Shown in pieces: positions 1 through 7,955 of a stretch of 49,573 nt of DNA (within the stretch, counting starts at the first letter, position 1; each line of letters starts with the position of its first letter). Below the pieces are notes generated by a model, which was not told where the DNA came from, ran no database searches, and worked only from the letters and a program-made list of their open reading frames with translations. Both the position numbers and the translations under genes were made by a program. Source of the DNA: an uncultured Flavobacteriaceae bacterium (GTDB lineage: Bacteria > Bacteroidota > Bacteroidia > Flavobacteriales > Flavobacteriaceae); the NCBI GenBank assembly GCA_937901915.1, contig CALGUD010000049.1, positions 1-49,573 of the forward strand, in the 5' to 3' direction.

Positions 1-243
1 TCTAGAACTCCTAACTACTAAAGTATAAGCCCCATCCACAAACTGGTAAAAGGCATTGGGCCTGCCACTACCAAATGAGTCAGGGATAAAAGCCTCTCCG
101 TTAATTAAGCAACCAAAGGTCTGTTCCCCGGTTTGTGTAGCGGGTGGGAGTTTGTCTATGGAGTTGGTTGGGGCATCGTCATCGCTTTTACAGTTGGTTG
201 CCAACAGGAGCAATAATGGCAGGATCAATTTTATAGTTTTCAT
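1..243 (-). CDS. Small lipoprotein, 3' part cut off by window edge (paralogue of next gene)
   Basis: The reading frame runs leftward from an ATG at 243 and is still open at base 1, so only the first 81 codons are present. It begins with a lysine-containing n-region, a run of leucines and the lipobox-like LATNC, with Cys18 as the predicted lipidation site, followed by an acidic linker (SDDD). The family motif TFGCLINGEAFIPDSFG follows at about residues 42-58. Over the first 74 residues it differs from the gene at 594-1136 at only seven positions, then diverges, so the two are a recent tandem duplication. The architecture resembles flavobacterial DUF6252-type lipoproteins (recalled, not searched). 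Function unknown. Confidence 0.75.
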   Translation of the reverse strand, partial: MKTIKLILPLLLLLATNCKSDDDAPTNSIDKLPPATQTGEQTFGCLINGEAFIPDSFGSGRPNAFYQFVDGAYTLVVRSSR

Positions 244-306
244 CGCTTTTTTTAGTTAATTTTCTAATATTTTATTTTTTTATCGATTTTTTATAACTGG
301 TTTAAA

Positions 307-352
307 CCACATCTTCTTGTCCTCCGAAGCGGAACGCGAAGGAGGGTTTAAT
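307..352. repeat. 46-bp repeat, copy 1
   Basis: Begins CCACATCTTCTTGTCCTCCG and ends GGAGGGTTTAAT. It matches 415-460 with two base differences. CCTCC and GGAGG in each copy can form the base of a hairpin. It lies inside the insertion that separates the first lipoprotein gene from its duplicated upstream flank. Confidence 0.85.
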
Positions 353-414
353 ATTTAGTTTAGATTCCAGGGTAAGGCTCCGTAGCTTTTTCCAAGCTGA
401 GAGCCGGAGTTAAT

Positions 415-460
415 CCACATCTTCTCGTCCTCCGAAGCGGGACGCGAAGGAGGGTTTAAT
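415..460. repeat. 46-bp repeat, copy 2
   Basis: Second copy of the element at 307-352, in the same orientation, 62 bp after the end of the first. Two differences (T/C and A/G) separate the copies. Confidence 0.85.
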
Positions 461-482
461 TTTCTCTAACTCCTGGTATTCA

Positions 483-572
483 GTTTTAAATGTAAGTCAT
501 TTCCTGTTTATAAGGTAATTCTTTAAGTTAATTTTACGCAAATTCGATAGAGGATATTTTTTGTGGGATAAA
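483..572. repeat. Duplicated upstream flank, copy 1
   Basis: Around 90 bp starting GTTTTAAATGTAAGTCATTT that recur with few changes at 1154-1242. In both cases the segment lies upstream of a lipoprotein gene of the same family, so it belongs to the tandem duplication unit and probably carries the promoter. Confidence 0.8.
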
Positions 573-593
573 ATGTAGGTTGGGATGTTTTAG

Positions 594-1136
594 TTAATTG
601 GCATATTTTACATCCAAGCGACCTTCGGTGATTTTTATTTCGTTATTATCATTATCTAAAACAGTAAATTCAAAAGTGCCTGAGATGATAAAATTCTCTG
701 GATCAAAATTTGTAACGACTAACGTTCCCGGCATTTCAATTGAACTGCTCCCTCTTAATGTGATCCCCCCACCTATATTATACCTCCCATAGAGTTTTCC
801 TGATTCTTCTTCCAATAATGCGTATATTCTTTCTTCTATTGGTTCTATTTCAATTCCACCAATTGATATGGATTGCATTTGAGATCCACCACCACTACTG
901 CCTGATATATTCATTGTATATGTCCCATCTAAAAATTGATAAAAAGCGGAGGGCCTTCCACTGCCAAAAGAGTCAGGAATAAAAGCCTCCCCGTTAATTA
1001 AGCAACCAAAGGTTTGTTGCCCGGTTTGGGTAGCAGGCGGGAGTTTGTCTATGGGGTTGGTTGAGGCATCGTCATCGTTTTTACAGTTAGTTGCCAATAG
1101 GAGCAGTAACGGTAGTATCAATTTTATAGTTTTCAT
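594..1136 (-). CDS. Small lipoprotein, DUF6252-like (second tandem copy)
   Basis: A 180-residue secreted lipoprotein of unknown role. Residues 1-17 form a signal peptide with a poly-leucine core, and LATNC places the lipidated cysteine at 18. An acidic patch (NDDD) follows, then TFGCLINGEAFIPDSFG at about 42-58 and a Gly/Ser stretch (SGSSGGG) near 77-83. The rest looks beta-rich, ending in a GTFEFTVLDND-type strand. Acidic residues right after the lipid cysteine are typical of surface-exposed lipoproteins in this phylum, so surface location is inferred. It is about 90% identical over the first 74 residues to the partial gene at 1-243. The DUF6252 label is from recall. Confidence 0.8.
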   Translation of the reverse strand: MKTIKLILPLLLLLATNCKNDDDASTNPIDKLPPATQTGQQTFGCLINGEAFIPDSFGSGRPSAFYQFLDGTYTMNISGSSGGGSQMQSISIGGIEIEPIEERIYALLEEESGKLYGRYNIGGGITLRGSSSIEMPGTLVVTNFDPENFIISGTFEFTVLDNDNNEIKITEGRLDVKYAN

Positions 1137-1153
1137 CGCTTTTTATTTAATCG

Positions 1154-1242
1154 GTTTTAAATGTAAGTCATTTCCTGTTTACAGGGGAATTCTTTAAAGT
1201 TGATTTTACGTAAATTCGATAGAGGATATTTTTTGCGGTATA
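1154..1242. repeat. Duplicated upstream flank, copy 2
   Basis: Counterpart of 483-572, here only 17 bp upstream of the lipoprotein start codon at 1136. In copy 1 the same flank is separated from the start codon by about 240 bp because of the inserted repeat segment. Confidence 0.8.
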
Positions 1243-1384
1243 TAATGAAGGGGTTATGTCCAAAACTTTAAAACTTTATGTTATAACGATCCCAAATTTC
1301 CCTAAAATATTATCAATAAATACCTATAGAAATGGGGGCTTCCTTTTTTTAATACTAGCGTATTAAATCGTATCTTAGCGCCCC

Positions 1385-2398
1385 ATGAGCATAATGGAAG
1401 TAAAAGCGTTAAAAATAGTTTTAGAAACGCCTAAAAAAATAGTTGTTATACCGCATAAAAACCCGGATGGCGATGCTATCGGGTCGTGTTTGGCCATTTA
1501 TCACTATTTAAAGAAGAAAAAACATGACCTTACTGTCATTTCTCCTAATAATTACCCGGATTTCTTAAAGTGGGTGCCAGGGGAAGATAACATCTTAAAT
1601 TTTGAGCTTAATTCTAAAAAAGCAAATAAGATCATAAAAAATGCTGATCTGATATTTACCTTAGACTTTAATGCACTGGACAGGGTAAATGGAATGAAAG
1701 GGGTTTTGGAAAGTTCAGGGGCAGACTTTGTAATGATTGACCACCACCAGCAACCAGAGGATTATGCAAAATTCACCTTCTCGGATGCGCAAATGAGTTC
1801 AACTTGTGAAATGGTGTATCATTTCATTGTTTCTATGGGCGATCACCGGGAAATTGATGCAGATATAGCTACCTGCCTTTATACAGGAATCATGACGGAT
1901 ACAGGTTCTTTCAGGTTTCCTTCTACTACCAGCAGAACTCATATAGTTGTGGCTGATTTAATTAACAAAGGAGCCAATAACTTTGAAATACATAATGCTG
2001 TTTACGATACCAATTCCTTAGATAAATTGCACCTTCTGGGACATGCCCTTAAAAACCTTGTGCAAATTAATGATTTAAATACGGTGTATCTTACTTTAAC
2101 CAGGAGAGAACTGGATCTCTATAATTTTAAAAAAGGAGATACAGAAGGATTTGTAAATTATGGATTGTCGCTTCAAGGTGTTAAATTTGCAGCTATTTTT
2201 ATAGAAGATTCCCAGGAAAATTTTATAAAAATTTCATTTAGGTCCAAAGGTGATTTTTCAGTTAATGATTTTGCCAGAAAACACTTTGACGGAGGCGGGC
2301 ATACCAATGCTGCAGGAGGCAGAAGTAATTTATCTATGGAAGAAACCATTAAGAAATTCAATGAAATTATTCACGATTATAAAAATGAACTTGCTTAA
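1385..2398 (+). CDS. nrnA: DHH/DHHA1 family phosphoesterase (NrnA-like oligoribonuclease / pAp phosphatase)
   Basis: A 337-residue cytoplasmic phosphoesterase. The N-terminal DHH domain shows HKNPDGDAIGSCLA near residues 23-36 (metal-binding HxxPDxDAxGS) and the family signature DHH in MIDHHQQPEDY at about 118-128. The C-terminal DHHA1 domain carries the substrate-binding HFDGGGHTNAAGG near 300-312. Enzymes of this type degrade very short RNAs and dephosphorylate pAp. ATG codons at 1385 and 1394 are both possible. A box TATCTTAG (1371-1378), one base from the Bacteroidota -7 consensus, lies so close that the transcript may be nearly leaderless. The 3' end overlaps the gldI start by 14 bases, so the two are probably translationally coupled. 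Confidence 0.93.
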   Translation: MSIMEVKALKIVLETPKKIVVIPHKNPDGDAIGSCLAIYHYLKKKKHDLTVISPNNYPDFLKWVPGEDNILNFELNSKKANKIIKNADLIFTLDFNALDRVNGMKGVLESSGADFVMIDHHQQPEDYAKFTFSDAQMSSTCEMVYHFIVSMGDHREIDADIATCLYTGIMTDTGSFRFPSTTSRTHIVVADLINKGANNFEIHNAVYDTNSLDKLHLLGHALKNLVQINDLNTVYLTLTRRELDLYNFKKGDTEGFVNYGLSLQGVKFAAIFIEDSQENFIKISFRSKGDFSVNDFARKHFDGGGHTNAAGGRSNLSMEETIKKFNEIIHDYKNELA

Positions 2399-2951
2399 AT
2401 CCAAACTGTTTTATTTCCTTTTAGGTTGTGTACTCTTTACTTCTTGTAAAGAACCGGAACCTAGAAAACCTGTTTCTGTAAAAACAGGAACTTTTATGGA
2501 GCAGTCGGTTGAGAGAAACAAGGAAATTTTAACGCAGGAAAAAAAATGGATTAAAGGCATTATTGAAAAAGACACTTTAAATACCTATCACACACCAAAC
2601 AATATATATTGGTATTATTACAATATAAAAGATACCACCCAAACTTACAAGCTTAAAGAAAACGATGTTGTGTTAATGAGCTATAATATAATGTCTCTAA
2701 GTAACGACACCCTGTATTCTTTTAAAGACATTGGAGAAAGAGAATTTAAAATTGATAAGGAAGATTATTTTCCGGGATTACGCACAGGAATAAAACTTTT
2801 AAAAAAAGGAGAATCTGCTACTTTTTTCTTTCCTTCTTCTTTAGCTTATGGTTTTTATGGTGATAAAAATAAGATCGGCCCCAATCAACCGTTAATAAGT
2901 ACAATTAAGATAATAGACGTATTAGAATTTTCAAAAGACAGTTTAAAATAG
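2385..2951 (+). CDS. gldI: Gliding motility-associated FKBP-type peptidyl-prolyl isomerase lipoprotein
   Basis: A periplasmic proline isomerase lipoprotein of 188 residues. The frame is open further upstream inside the previous gene, but ATG 2385 is chosen because it directly starts a lipoprotein signal peptide (KSKLFYFLLGCVLFTSC, lipidated Cys21). The FKBP domain fills the C-terminal half, with FPGLRTGIKLLKKGESATFF and SLAYGFYGDKNKIGPNQPL as the usual core. GldI is required for gliding in Flavobacterium johnsoniae, where GldI-type proteins are thought to help fold the gliding/type 9 secretion machinery. Many non-gliding flavobacteria also keep it, so gliding of this organism is not proven. 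It overlaps the phosphoesterase and precedes another PPIase by 8 bases. Confidence 0.88.
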   Translation: MNLLKSKLFYFLLGCVLFTSCKEPEPRKPVSVKTGTFMEQSVERNKEILTQEKKWIKGIIEKDTLNTYHTPNNIYWYYYNIKDTTQTYKLKENDVVLMSYNIMSLSNDTLYSFKDIGEREFKIDKEDYFPGLRTGIKLLKKGESATFFFPSSLAYGFYGDKNKIGPNQPLISTIKIIDVLEFSKDSLK

Positions 2952-2959
2952 ATAAAAAA

Positions 2960-4087
2960 ATGGGAAAAATCAGTTTGTTTTTTTTAGCAATTACCCTTGC
3001 AGTTACTGGGTGTAAAGACAAAAATTATAAAGAACTCGGAGATGGAATATTTGCTGAGTTACAAACCACAAAAGGTGATATTATCGTAAAGCTGCATTAT
3101 GACAAAACACCCCTTACTGTAGCCAATTTTGTATCACTGGCTGATGGAACAAATACATTCGTGACCGATTCTCTAAAGAAAAAAAAATACTATGACGGCA
3201 TTATTTTTCATCGGGTAATTAAAGATTTTATGATACAGGGCGGTGACCCCACTGGTACAGGACGTTTTGGTCCGGGTTATAAATTTGATGATGAGATAGT
3301 AGATAGCCTTGTGCACAATAAGGCCGGGATACTCTCTATGGCCAATGCAGGCCCTGCAACAAACGGTAGTCAATTTTTTATTACCCATAAGGAGACCCCG
3401 GGTCTAAATGGCATACATACTGTATTTGGGGAAGTTGTAAAAGGTCTGGAGGTTGTAGATACTATTGCAAATGTAAAAACAAGTACAGATCCGCAAACTA
3501 GAGACAGACCCCTTGAAGATGTTGTAATAACACATGTTGAAATTATAAAAAACGGTAGTGATGCTAAGAAATTCGACGCCAATCAAATTATGGCCGATTA
3601 TTTTGAGGAAATAGATGAAAAAGAAAGAAAAGCAAAAAAAGTAGCGGAAGAACTACTAAAAGAATTTCAAACTCAAGAAACAGAAGCGTCTGAAACAGGA
3701 TCAGGATTAAAATACGTCTATTTAAACAGGAATGAAGAAGCTGTAAAACCTAAGGAAGGACAAACAGTAATGGTAAATTATGCCGGTTACTTAGCCAGTA
3801 CAGGCGAATTATTTGATACCAGTGTACTTGAGATAGCACGAAAATATGGTAAAGTAAATAAGAAGAAAGAAGAAAAAAATGGCTATGTGCCGGTACCCAT
3901 GCAATTGAGTAAAGACGCTCAGTTAATACACGGCTTTAAAGAAGGTTTATTTCTTCTGAATACGGGAGATAAAATAAGACTGTTCGTACCATCGCATTTA
4001 GGTTATGGACCTACAGGAGCCGGAGGAGTAATACCACCAAATGCAGAGCTGATATTTGATCTTGAAATAGTTGAGGTTGCTGAATAG
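2960..4087 (+). CDS. Fused cyclophilin-FKBP peptidyl-prolyl isomerase lipoprotein
   Basis: A 375-residue exported protein with two different proline-isomerase folds in one chain. Residues 1-17 are a signal peptide ending in TGC (lipidated Cys18). A cyclophilin domain (about 30-195) has FHRVIKDFMIQGGDPTGTG and NGSQFFIT. A charged, probably helical linker (about 200-245) leads to an FKBP domain (about 250-375) with VNYAGYLASTGELFDTS, HGFKEGLFLLNTGDKI and SHLGYGPTGAGGVIPPNAEL. It lies 8 bp after gldI and ends at a strong terminator, so gldI and this gene form a periplasmic folding pair. Fusions of this kind are known in flavobacteria; the substrates are not visible here. Confidence 0.9.
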   Translation: MGKISLFFLAITLAVTGCKDKNYKELGDGIFAELQTTKGDIIVKLHYDKTPLTVANFVSLADGTNTFVTDSLKKKKYYDGIIFHRVIKDFMIQGGDPTGTGRFGPGYKFDDEIVDSLVHNKAGILSMANAGPATNGSQFFITHKETPGLNGIHTVFGEVVKGLEVVDTIANVKTSTDPQTRDRPLEDVVITHVEIIKNGSDAKKFDANQIMADYFEEIDEKERKAKKVAEELLKEFQTQETEASETGSGLKYVYLNRNEEAVKPKEGQTVMVNYAGYLASTGELFDTSVLEIARKYGKVNKKKEEKNGYVPVPMQLSKDAQLIHGFKEGLFLLNTGDKIRLFVPSHLGYGPTGAGGVIPPNAELIFDLEIVEVAE

Positions 4088-4106
4088 CCTTGTTTATAAA
4101 CACAAA

Positions 4107-4140
4107 AAAGCCTTTGTTATTTCTAACAAAGGCTTTTTTT
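4107..4140 (+). terminator. Rho-independent terminator
   Basis: A perfect 13-bp stem (4107-4119 pairing 4124-4136, core GCCTTTGTTA / TAACAAAGGC) with a 4-nt loop followed by a T run. The A run on the left makes it able to work in both directions, for the PPIase gene and the convergent small gene at 4158-4346. Confidence 0.92.
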
Positions 4141-4157
4141 TATATTGGATCTAAAAT

Positions 4158-4346
4158 TTAAAAAACATTCAATGTCTTAGCTTCACCAACAGAAACTTCA
4201 GTTGTTGCATCTTTTTCTGTTTTTACCACATCATCTTCTTTATCTGTTACGAATACAAGTAAAAGAATAAGTAGGGAAGAAAATACTACTGTATCAATTA
4301 ACAGTCTTTTAAAACTCCGGGGCTGATTATCTAAATTTCGTCTCAT
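4158..4346 (-). CDS. Small single-pass membrane protein, hypothetical
   Basis: A 62-residue protein not assigned to a family. Its basic N-terminus (MRRNLDNQPRSFKRLL) is followed by one hydrophobic segment at about 15-33 and a charged C-terminal tail (TDKEDDVVKTEKDATTEVS). It fills the gap between a terminator and pepD with its own ATG and has a protein-like composition. The positive N-terminus suggests an N-in, C-out orientation. It is transcribed away from pepD in the same direction and may be its downstream partner, though 156 bp separate them. Confidence 0.6.
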   Translation of the reverse strand: MRRNLDNQPRSFKRLLIDTVVFSSLLILLLVFVTDKEDDVVKTEKDATTEVSVGEAKTLNVF

Positions 4347-4502
4347 AATTTTTTAGATTAGGGAAATTTTACTTTAGGGTTAAATAGATGTTATTATTTC
4401 TATAAATATAATAAAAAAAATTTAATTCAGGTACTTTATCTTCTTTTTTTGCGTTTAATCGATAAAAATTACGCGAAAGCCGTAATAGCCTTTAAATAAT
4501 TA

Positions 4503-5966
4503 TTATTTCTTTTTTGGAATACTTTTTAGGATTTCTGATGTAAATAACCAAAATTTCTGTACTGAAGAAATATTTACCCTTTCATCGGGAGAGTGTGCCC
4601 CTTTTATAGTGGGCCCAAAACTTATCATTTCCATTTTTGGATAATTCTGGCCTAAAATCCCACATTCCAATCCGGCATGACAAGCTACTACTTTAGGCTC
4701 TGAATTAAATAATTCCCTGTATTTTAAAGTAAGTACTTTTAATATGGAAGAATTGAGGTCTGGTGTCCAACCGGGATAAGCTCCGCTTAATTGCACTTCA
4801 CAACCTGCAAGTTCAAAAGCCGATCGGATAGAGTTCGCCAAATCCATTTTAGAAGATTCTACAGAAGACCTGGTAAGGCATAATACTTTTATCTTTCCCT
4901 CTTTGATTTTAACGCGTGCAATATTATTTGATGTTTCTACCAAACCTTCCATATCCGCACTCATGGCATATACGCCATTATGAGCTGCATAAATGGCTTT
5001 CGTTACTCCTTCCTGTACACCGAGCTCCATAACAGTTTCCGGCAATTCAGTTACTTCAGCATTAATCAAAAGGTTCGGTTCAGTAGTTTTAAATTCATTC
5101 TTAATTACGGTTGCCAGTTGGTTAAATTCAAATGCAAAAGCATCATGATGTATATTATCTACCACAACCGTAGCAAAACTCTCTCGAGGAATCGCATTTC
5201 TGAGCCCACCACCGTTTATTTCATGAATACGCAAGCCAAAATCGGCAAAACCGTCAAACAACAGTCGGTTCATTATCTTGTTAGCGTTCCCAAAGCCACG
5301 GTGAATATCCATTCCGCTATGTCCGCCTTGTAAACCCTTCACGGTAATTTTGTATGCGGTTACATTTTGAGGTACCTTTTCTTCATTGTATTCCCTGAAC
5401 ACGTTTAAATCAATTCCACCGGCACAACCAATATCTATTTCATCATCCTCTTCGGTATCTAAATTAAGAAGTATTTCTCCTTTTAAAACTCCCGGTTGCA
5501 AACCAAAGGCACCGGCCATCCCGGTTTCTTCGTCTATCGTAAACAAAGCTTCAATATCCGGGTGTTCAATATCCTTACTTTCCAAAACAGCCATAATTGT
5601 TGCAACACCCAATCCGTTATCCGCACCCAACGTTGTACCTTTTGCTTTTACCCACTCTCCCTGCACATGCATTTCAATTCCCTGGGTATTAAAATCAAAC
5701 TTTGTATCTGAATTTTTTTGGTGTACCATATCTAAATGCGATTGCATCACTATAGCTTTACGGTTCTCCATACCGGGCGTTGCCGGCTTCCTGATGATAA
5801 CGTTACCCACTTCATCTTTAAAAGTCTCTAAACCGAGATTTTTACCAAAATCCATCATAAAAGCTATTACTTTTTCTTCTTTTTTTGAAGGGCGTGGAAC
5901 TGCATTTAGATCTGCAAATTTATTCCACACAGGATTTGGTTCAAGGTCTCTGATTTCTGAATTCAT
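4503..5966 (-). CDS. pepD: Cytosol non-specific dipeptidase (aminoacyl-histidine dipeptidase, M20 family)
   Basis: A 487-residue metallopeptidase that cleaves dipeptides, including Xaa-His, in the cytoplasm. The dinuclear zinc site is complete by motif: His77 and Asp79 (QSHLDMV), Asp116 (TLGADNGLG), Glu146/Glu147 (IDEETGMAG), Asp170 (NLDTEEDDE) and the C-terminal His in GAHSPDERV. Length agrees with PepD. A lid/dimerisation domain with GGHSGMDIHRG occupies the middle. A -7-like box on the minus strand (TACTTTTG, 5994-5987) lies just upstream of the start, 32 bp from the promoter box of the divergent DUF3810 gene. Confidence 0.95.
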   Translation of the reverse strand: MNSEIRDLEPNPVWNKFADLNAVPRPSKKEEKVIAFMMDFGKNLGLETFKDEVGNVIIRKPATPGMENRKAIVMQSHLDMVHQKNSDTKFDFNTQGIEMHVQGEWVKAKGTTLGADNGLGVATIMAVLESKDIEHPDIEALFTIDEETGMAGAFGLQPGVLKGEILLNLDTEEDDEIDIGCAGGIDLNVFREYNEEKVPQNVTAYKITVKGLQGGHSGMDIHRGFGNANKIMNRLLFDGFADFGLRIHEINGGGLRNAIPRESFATVVVDNIHHDAFAFEFNQLATVIKNEFKTTEPNLLINAEVTELPETVMELGVQEGVTKAIYAAHNGVYAMSADMEGLVETSNNIARVKIKEGKIKVLCLTRSSVESSKMDLANSIRSAFELAGCEVQLSGAYPGWTPDLNSSILKVLTLKYRELFNSEPKVVACHAGLECGILGQNYPKMEMISFGPTIKGAHSPDERVNISSVQKFWLFTSEILKSIPKKK

Positions 5967-6026
5967 TATATGTTTTTTGATTTTTACAAAAGTATGGAAT
6001 GTAAGTTTAAATTCCGGTTAATTGGT

Positions 6027-6034
6027 TAAATTTG
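6027..6034 (+). promoter_or_regulatory. Bacteroidota -7 box, possibly leaderless start
   Basis: TAAATTTG fits TAnnTTTG exactly and ends 4 bp before the ATG at 6039. Transcription 4-7 bases beyond the box would begin at or next to the start codon. No clear -33 TTTG is visible 19 bp upstream. A divergent box for pepD lies at 5987-5994. Confidence 0.5.
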
Positions 6035-6038
6035 ACAC

Positions 6039-7106
6039 ATGCCAAAAAAAGTTAAATTACTCTTAGCATTATCCATACTTCCACAAATACTCATTGTAAA
6101 ATGGTTGGGTAGCTATCCTCAATTTATTGAAAATTTTTATAGTAATGGGATATATCAGTTTATTTCCAAAGCTTTCCGTTTTGCTTTTGGCTGGATACCG
6201 TTTTCTGTGGGTGATATTTTTTATACCATTGCCACAATTCTTATTATAAGGTTTATAATAGTAGAAATAAGATCATGGAGAACAAGGCCCAATACCTTTT
6301 TCATTCAAGTATTAACTTCTATTTCACTTTTGTACTTTGTATTTCATCTTTTCTGGGGAATGAATTATTACAGGTTACCACTTCATGAAAAGTTGAATAT
6401 TGCAAATGAATACAGCCAGGAAGAACTTTTTAGTTTTACTGAAAAACTTATTAAAAAAACCAATGAAATTCACTTACAGATAACTAAAAATGATACCGTA
6501 CCGGTATCTATCCCCTATTCCAGGGCAGAAGTTTATAAAAAAAGCCAATCAGGATTTGAAAATTTAAGTAAAATACATCCCGATTTTTCATACTCCCCTT
6601 CGAGCGTAAAAACCTCACTCTACAGTTTGGCATTAACGTATATGGGTTTTAGCGGGTATTTAAATCCTTTTACAAATGAAGGACAGGTGAATGGATTAAA
6701 AACGGATTATAAATTCCCATTTGTAAGCTGTCATGAAATATCACATCAAATAGGATACTCAGCCGAAAATGAAGCAAATTTTCTGGGTTTTTTAGGAGCA
6801 GTTTATAATGAGGATGTCTATTTTAAATATGCAGCTTATGCATATGTTCTTCGGTATTGTTTATCTGAAGTATATTTGCTTAATGAAAATAAATACGAAA
6901 AACTTAACAGCAAGGTACATCCCGGCATTATAAAAAATTATATGGAGTCGGCAGCATTCTGGGCCCAATACAACACCAGCCTGGAGCCTGCTTTTAAAAA
7001 TACATTTAATGCCTTTTTAAAGGCTAATAATCAAGTTGACGGAATAAAAAGCTACAGTTACGTAGTGACCCTGTTAGTAAATTATTATAAAGACAAGGAA
7101 TTGTGA
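6039..7106 (+). CDS. DUF3810 family membrane-bound putative zinc peptidase
   Basis: A 355-residue protein with hydrophobic segments near residues 5-25, 45-75 and 90-112, then a long soluble domain. The domain contains CHEISHQIGYSAENEANFLG, an HExxH motif (His232, Glu233, His236) with a downstream NEANF glutamate that could be the third zinc ligand, as in gluzincin-type peptidases. That arrangement and the topology match DUF3810, whose members have no established substrate. It precedes an rRNA/tRNA methylase gene by 10 bp and probably shares its transcript. Peptidase activity is inferred from the motif only. Confidence 0.85.
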   Translation: MPKKVKLLLALSILPQILIVKWLGSYPQFIENFYSNGIYQFISKAFRFAFGWIPFSVGDIFYTIATILIIRFIIVEIRSWRTRPNTFFIQVLTSISLLYFVFHLFWGMNYYRLPLHEKLNIANEYSQEELFSFTEKLIKKTNEIHLQITKNDTVPVSIPYSRAEVYKKSQSGFENLSKIHPDFSYSPSSVKTSLYSLALTYMGFSGYLNPFTNEGQVNGLKTDYKFPFVSCHEISHQIGYSAENEANFLGFLGAVYNEDVYFKYAAYAYVLRYCLSEVYLLNENKYEKLNSKVHPGIIKNYMESAAFWAQYNTSLEPAFKNTFNAFLKANNQVDGIKSYSYVVTLLVNYYKDKEL

Positions 7107-7116
7107 TATTATATAT

Positions 7117-7914
7117 ATGTACAAGCAAATAAGCAGTTTACAAAATCCTTTGGTTAAACAAATTTTACTTTTAAAAGACAAAACCCGCGAACGAAAAAAA
7201 ACCGGGTCATTTGTTATTGAAGGTGAACGGGAATTATTAATGGCTGTAAAAGCCGGATATGAGATTAATACCATTCTTTTCAATGCTGATTTATTTCCAA
7301 AAGAAAGACTTGAAGAGAGTACCTTTGCCAAAATAGAAATTATCCGGATTTCAAAAGAGGTCTATCAAAAACTGGCCTATCGGGAAACAACAGAAGGCAT
7401 ACTTGCCATTGCGAAAGCAAAAGATCATTCCTTATCCACTTTAAAAATAACAAATAAGAATCCCCTTATCCTCGTAATGGAAGCTCCTGAAAAACCGGGG
7501 AATATTGGTGCTTTACTGAGAACAGCCGATGCGGGAAACCTCGATGCCGTGATAATTGCCAATCCAAAAACAGATTTGTACAATCCGAACATAATAAGGT
7601 CCAGCGTAGGTTGTATTTTTACAAATCAAATAGCCTCGGGAAACTCCACAGAGATTATAAGCTATTTAAAAGAAAATAACATACAAATAAACTGTGCCGC
7701 TTTATCTGCTTCGGTAAATTACCATACAGTTAATTACAATGTTCCCACAGCGATTGTTGTTGGTACTGAAGATGCAGGATTAAGCAATGAATGGCTTCAT
7801 AGTTCTTCTCAAAACATTATTATACCCATGCAGGGGGAAATTGACTCCATGAACGTGTCAGTGTCCGCAGCAATTGTTATTTTTGAAGCAAAAAGACAAC
7901 GGGATTTTCTTTAA
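7117..7914 (+). CDS. TrmH/SpoU family RNA 2'-O-methyltransferase
   Basis: A 265-residue SPOUT-class enzyme that methylates a ribose 2'-OH in rRNA or tRNA using SAM. The N-terminal substrate-binding domain (about 1-100) includes GSFVIEGERELLMAV. The trefoil-knot catalytic domain shows motif 1 EKPGNIGALLRTADAG (conserved Arg135), motif 2 VVGTEDAGLSNEWL and motif 3 IPMQGEIDSMNVSVSAAI. Length and the N-terminal domain fit RlmB-like enzymes, but the target nucleotide cannot be told from sequence. It follows the DUF3810 gene by 10 bp; downstream, heptamer repeats separate it from the M48 protease gene. Confidence 0.92.
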   Translation: MYKQISSLQNPLVKQILLLKDKTRERKKTGSFVIEGERELLMAVKAGYEINTILFNADLFPKERLEESTFAKIEIIRISKEVYQKLAYRETTEGILAIAKAKDHSLSTLKITNKNPLILVMEAPEKPGNIGALLRTADAGNLDAVIIANPKTDLYNPNIIRSSVGCIFTNQIASGNSTEIISYLKENNIQINCAALSASVNYHTVNYNVPTAIVVGTEDAGLSNEWLHSSSQNIIIPMQGEIDSMNVSVSAAIVIFEAKRQRDFL

Positions 7915-7921
7915 AAATATC

Positions 7922-7950
7922 CGTAAGTCGTAAATCATAAATCGTAAATC
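7922..7950. repeat. TCGTAAA heptamer repeats
   Basis: About four imperfect copies of the heptamer TCGTAAA (for instance GTCGTAAATCATAAATCGTA) between the methylase stop and the M48 start. The same heptamer in reverse orientation (TTTACGA) forms the tandem tract at 13222-13271. Confidence 0.75.
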
Positions 7951-7955
7951 CATAT

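Larger units (their letters stand above)
244..593. other. 350-bp intergenic region with repeats and a hairpin
   Basis: No gene is visible. It holds two copies of a 46-bp sequence (307-352 and 415-460), a GC-richer segment with local dyads between them (AGCTT pairing AAGCT inside CTCCG pairing CGGAG, about 378-407), and at 483-572 a copy of the upstream flank that also precedes the paralogous gene (1154-1242). Compared with that second flank, about 230 bp have been inserted between the start codon at 243 and the shared flank. Confidence 0.7.

Noticed and set aside
1..6. TCTAGA (an XbaI site) exactly at the window start
   Set aside because: Could reflect how a clone or window was cut, or chance; nothing else supports a biological meaning.
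56..259. Open frame on the plus strand over the first lipoprotein gene
   Set aside because: It is antisense to a frame with a clear signal peptide and a close paralogue; no family resemblance.
5386..6021. 211-codon open frame opposite pepD
   Set aside because: Lies wholly antisense to pepD, whose catalytic residues are all present; composition is that of a reverse-complement shadow.
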